A DNA stretch of 6,073 nucleotides. It comes from Candidatus Dadabacteria bacterium (GTDB lineage Bacteria > J088). Made by a program: the position numbers and the translations under genes. Numbering within the stretch: the first letter of the stretch is position 1; every line of letters begins with the position of its first letter. Location: positions 1 to 6,073 of the forward strand of contig RFIY01000218.1 of NCBI GenBank assembly GCA_003695505.1, given 5' to 3'. The notes below the pieces were generated by a model. The model made no database searches. It had not been told where the DNA came from and saw only the letters and a list, made by a program, of their open reading frames with translations. This document shows positions 5,601-6,073 of the stretch, piece by piece.

Positions 5601-6073
5601 GTCATCATCCCTCACCTGGAGATGGAGTTTTATGTCAACGACTCGAACGGCGGCACGGTCAGCCCGCCGGTGCGACGCCGTGCCTTCGCGCTGGATGTCG
5701 GCATCAACGTCGGTTTGAACATCGACGTGATCAAGAATCCGGTTCAGACGAGCGGTGTCAGCGCAATCTACAATCCGAACCTGCTGTTCGGTGATGCGAT
5801 CACGAACTCTCGCCCGATTTACGGCGGTACCGATTTCCCGATCGGTTGTGACGACACTGTCCCGGGGCAATCGTGTCTGATTCGCGATGTGCCGTCTCGC
5901 CTAGTGATTTTCCTGGGCGGGCTCCTCGATCCAGAGTTGAACGCAGTGCTTGTCTACGACGAAATGCCGTCGGTCCTGACGGACATCGCCGGGACGACGC
6001 TGTATGACTCCGCGACCGGTGGTTGTGTGGACCCGACGGGCGTTGCGAACACAACCTGTCCGTCAGCCACGGG
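2619..6073 (+). CDS. Very large secreted protein of unknown family, 5' part (1151 codons, runs off the window)
   Basis: Open for 1151 codons with no stop at the window edge. A Sec signal peptide is clear: Arg5-Arg6, a hydrophobic core (residues 7-22) and an AIA cleavage site after Ala27; the mature part begins EPMEINPFGYVHV. No Cys follows the site, so it is not a lipoprotein, and no other strong membrane segment is seen. The rest is rich in Asp, Gly, Thr and aromatic residues and poor in Lys. It holds 18 Cys: 74/91, 238/250, 331/342, 416/437, 511/542, 974/987, 1077/1086 and 1136/1147 form close pairs, with 711 and 853 left over, which suggests hairpin disulfides. Residues 218-229 resemble an EF-hand calcium loop. 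Alternating-pattern strands recur at 456-463, 488-495 and 1031-1038. No catalytic motif or family was recognised. Periplasm, outer membrane or extracellular location is inferred. It has its own promoter and ribosome site and faces away from dnaK. Confidence 0.93.
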   Translation, partial: MLLTRRFVAMVAFAIAGVVTFASSAIAEPMEINPFGYVHVDSSGSYNAVGELGSTAGDRIYMNRNQLLVRLTGCEYRARVTNDNAWNDGFCDNGAGNPRHWTGSAMSFIESLVNDKLLGATTNPIDLASQLGVTIPPQYWNDYDDRFGRGGADDGINTSEPVFRNYLDLLFKRLLDGDRTTPLDYDIHTFRYVDSYNPAFTAPSYVGAGISVNPTTFDTNGDGVEGGWEPFHLLAPTCIPDLVFLGPDICLNLNIVNTSDTFVYYVTGPWGGSATEPSSYFGAGATEVNNVGAPMIDFTPYSPANQAGTSHLFLASKPEFDFTFDAELQGCTRSLKGSNTNCNSSPYRDDDDGLYAEIKLVNFQVDLLFEPPFTDAAYGTSQEVEGATPQDYRFSYSRNISDIPETGSAGFTTWTCADGTTLTGVTNESSPLYDAKCDLSRWLKFYGTATVPELTLGISLRIVSGYNSGPSISIPDHMVNVTAPTISLGFDIKVIEFSGQFSYILVGGQFCNDDYTGSGAEARQGQDYMGVFYDQTDSPYNCATVTGSGPSKFDDVTYKKSTQFVSTISFLRAEFLGQFEDFFDPNTNPGFFLGPTIVPGLDDLNDTVAEATGFDWPLAGSSVADSTEAVWLALGLGSDVELAADMHAPLGTTEYATKGAGTASLVSGQGDAVAEFWADPWGVLMPFSGGIGIYWTHGTNTTGPNAEVASCVTADPAYTGYVDGVQSLPGDAASQGDDPYVSRPLPSLNLSWSGSGDTHGAWQSATDQTVWDGPEYDSALLHLRIPDVNGLHPFVGPWELRNAARVGGGGDRLVPVSDPTNATTDETYAIGLAIHQNLLSKLLYEFVVDGLLCIDIDPDATYQDALDSLLGGILTTDTMGLFVPNLTKQYSGENMALRIVPLLKDPSSLYLAIGQTYQSAISQYTRSFSGGSPSAATAANPIPRIIVGGENQYDSLKKRFRGQIATRSLIANTCGASGSDPLTDPSCGLWPDLSVIIPHLEMEFYVNDSNGGTVSPPVRRRAFALDVGINVGLNIDVIKNPVQTSGVSAIYNPNLLFGDAITNSRPIYGGTDFPIGCDDTVPGQSCLIRDVPSRLVIFLGGLLDPELNAVLVYDEMPSVLTDIAGTTLYDSATGGCVDPTGVANTTCPSAT
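3270..3305 (+). other. EF-hand-like calcium loop within the large secreted protein
   Basis: Residues 218-229 read DTNGDGVEGGWE. Loop positions 1 (Asp), 3 (Asn), 5 (Asp), 6 (Gly) and 12 (Glu) fit the EF-hand calcium ligand pattern. Position 8 is Glu instead of the usual Ile/Leu/Val, so an isolated extracellular calcium loop is more likely than a paired EF-hand domain. Confidence 0.45.

Noticed and set aside
1-6073. tRNA, rRNA, CRISPR array, insertion sequence or attachment site
   Set aside because: No cloverleaf, spaced repeat array, transposase motif or terminal inverted repeats were seen on either strand.

Overview
The window looks like ordinary chromosome from a moderately GC-rich (by eye a little under 60%) Gram-negative bacterium. 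A J-domain protein paired with a shortened Hsp70, beside a very large secreted protein of no recognisable family, recalls Myxococcota or other deltaproteobacteria-like lineages. That placement is an impression; no marker here fixes the taxon.

Layout. Three genes read leftward (minus strand) in a tight group. In transcription order they are a lid-less Hsp70/DnaK (2301-742, GTG start), a 173-residue J-domain protein with a TPR-like tail (710-189), and the 5' end of a gene for a CCA-adding-enzyme/poly(A)-polymerase-type nucleotidyltransferase that leaves the window at base 1. The first two are 31 bases apart. The J gene and the nucleotidyltransferase are separated by a strong GC hairpin that covers the likely GTG start. 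A 317-base divergent intergenic region (2302-2618) follows. Reading rightward from it is one gene that starts at 2619 behind a good Shine-Dalgarno and is still open at the last base: at least 1151 codons, with a signal peptide and 18 cysteines that mostly fall into close pairs.

How they may work together. The J protein would stimulate the ATPase of the co-transcribed Hsp70 and bring it clients. The Hsp70 has an intact ATPase domain and beta-sandwich but lacks the helical lid, so substrate trapping should differ from housekeeping DnaK. The nucleotidyltransferase may simply share the transcript. The rightward gene encodes an exported, probably disulfide-rich, beta-rich protein of unknown function. 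A link between it and the chaperone pair is only positional.

Regulation. Rightward, there is a textbook sigma-70 promoter (TTGACA, 17 bases, TAGACT), an imperfect palindrome at its predicted start site, and a separate GGAAC-N17-CGTT match to an ECF-sigma promoter further upstream. Leftward, only a tentative -10 (TATGAT) with a small inverted repeat just upstream could be found. No tRNA, rRNA, CRISPR array, insertion sequence or convincing intrinsic terminator was seen.
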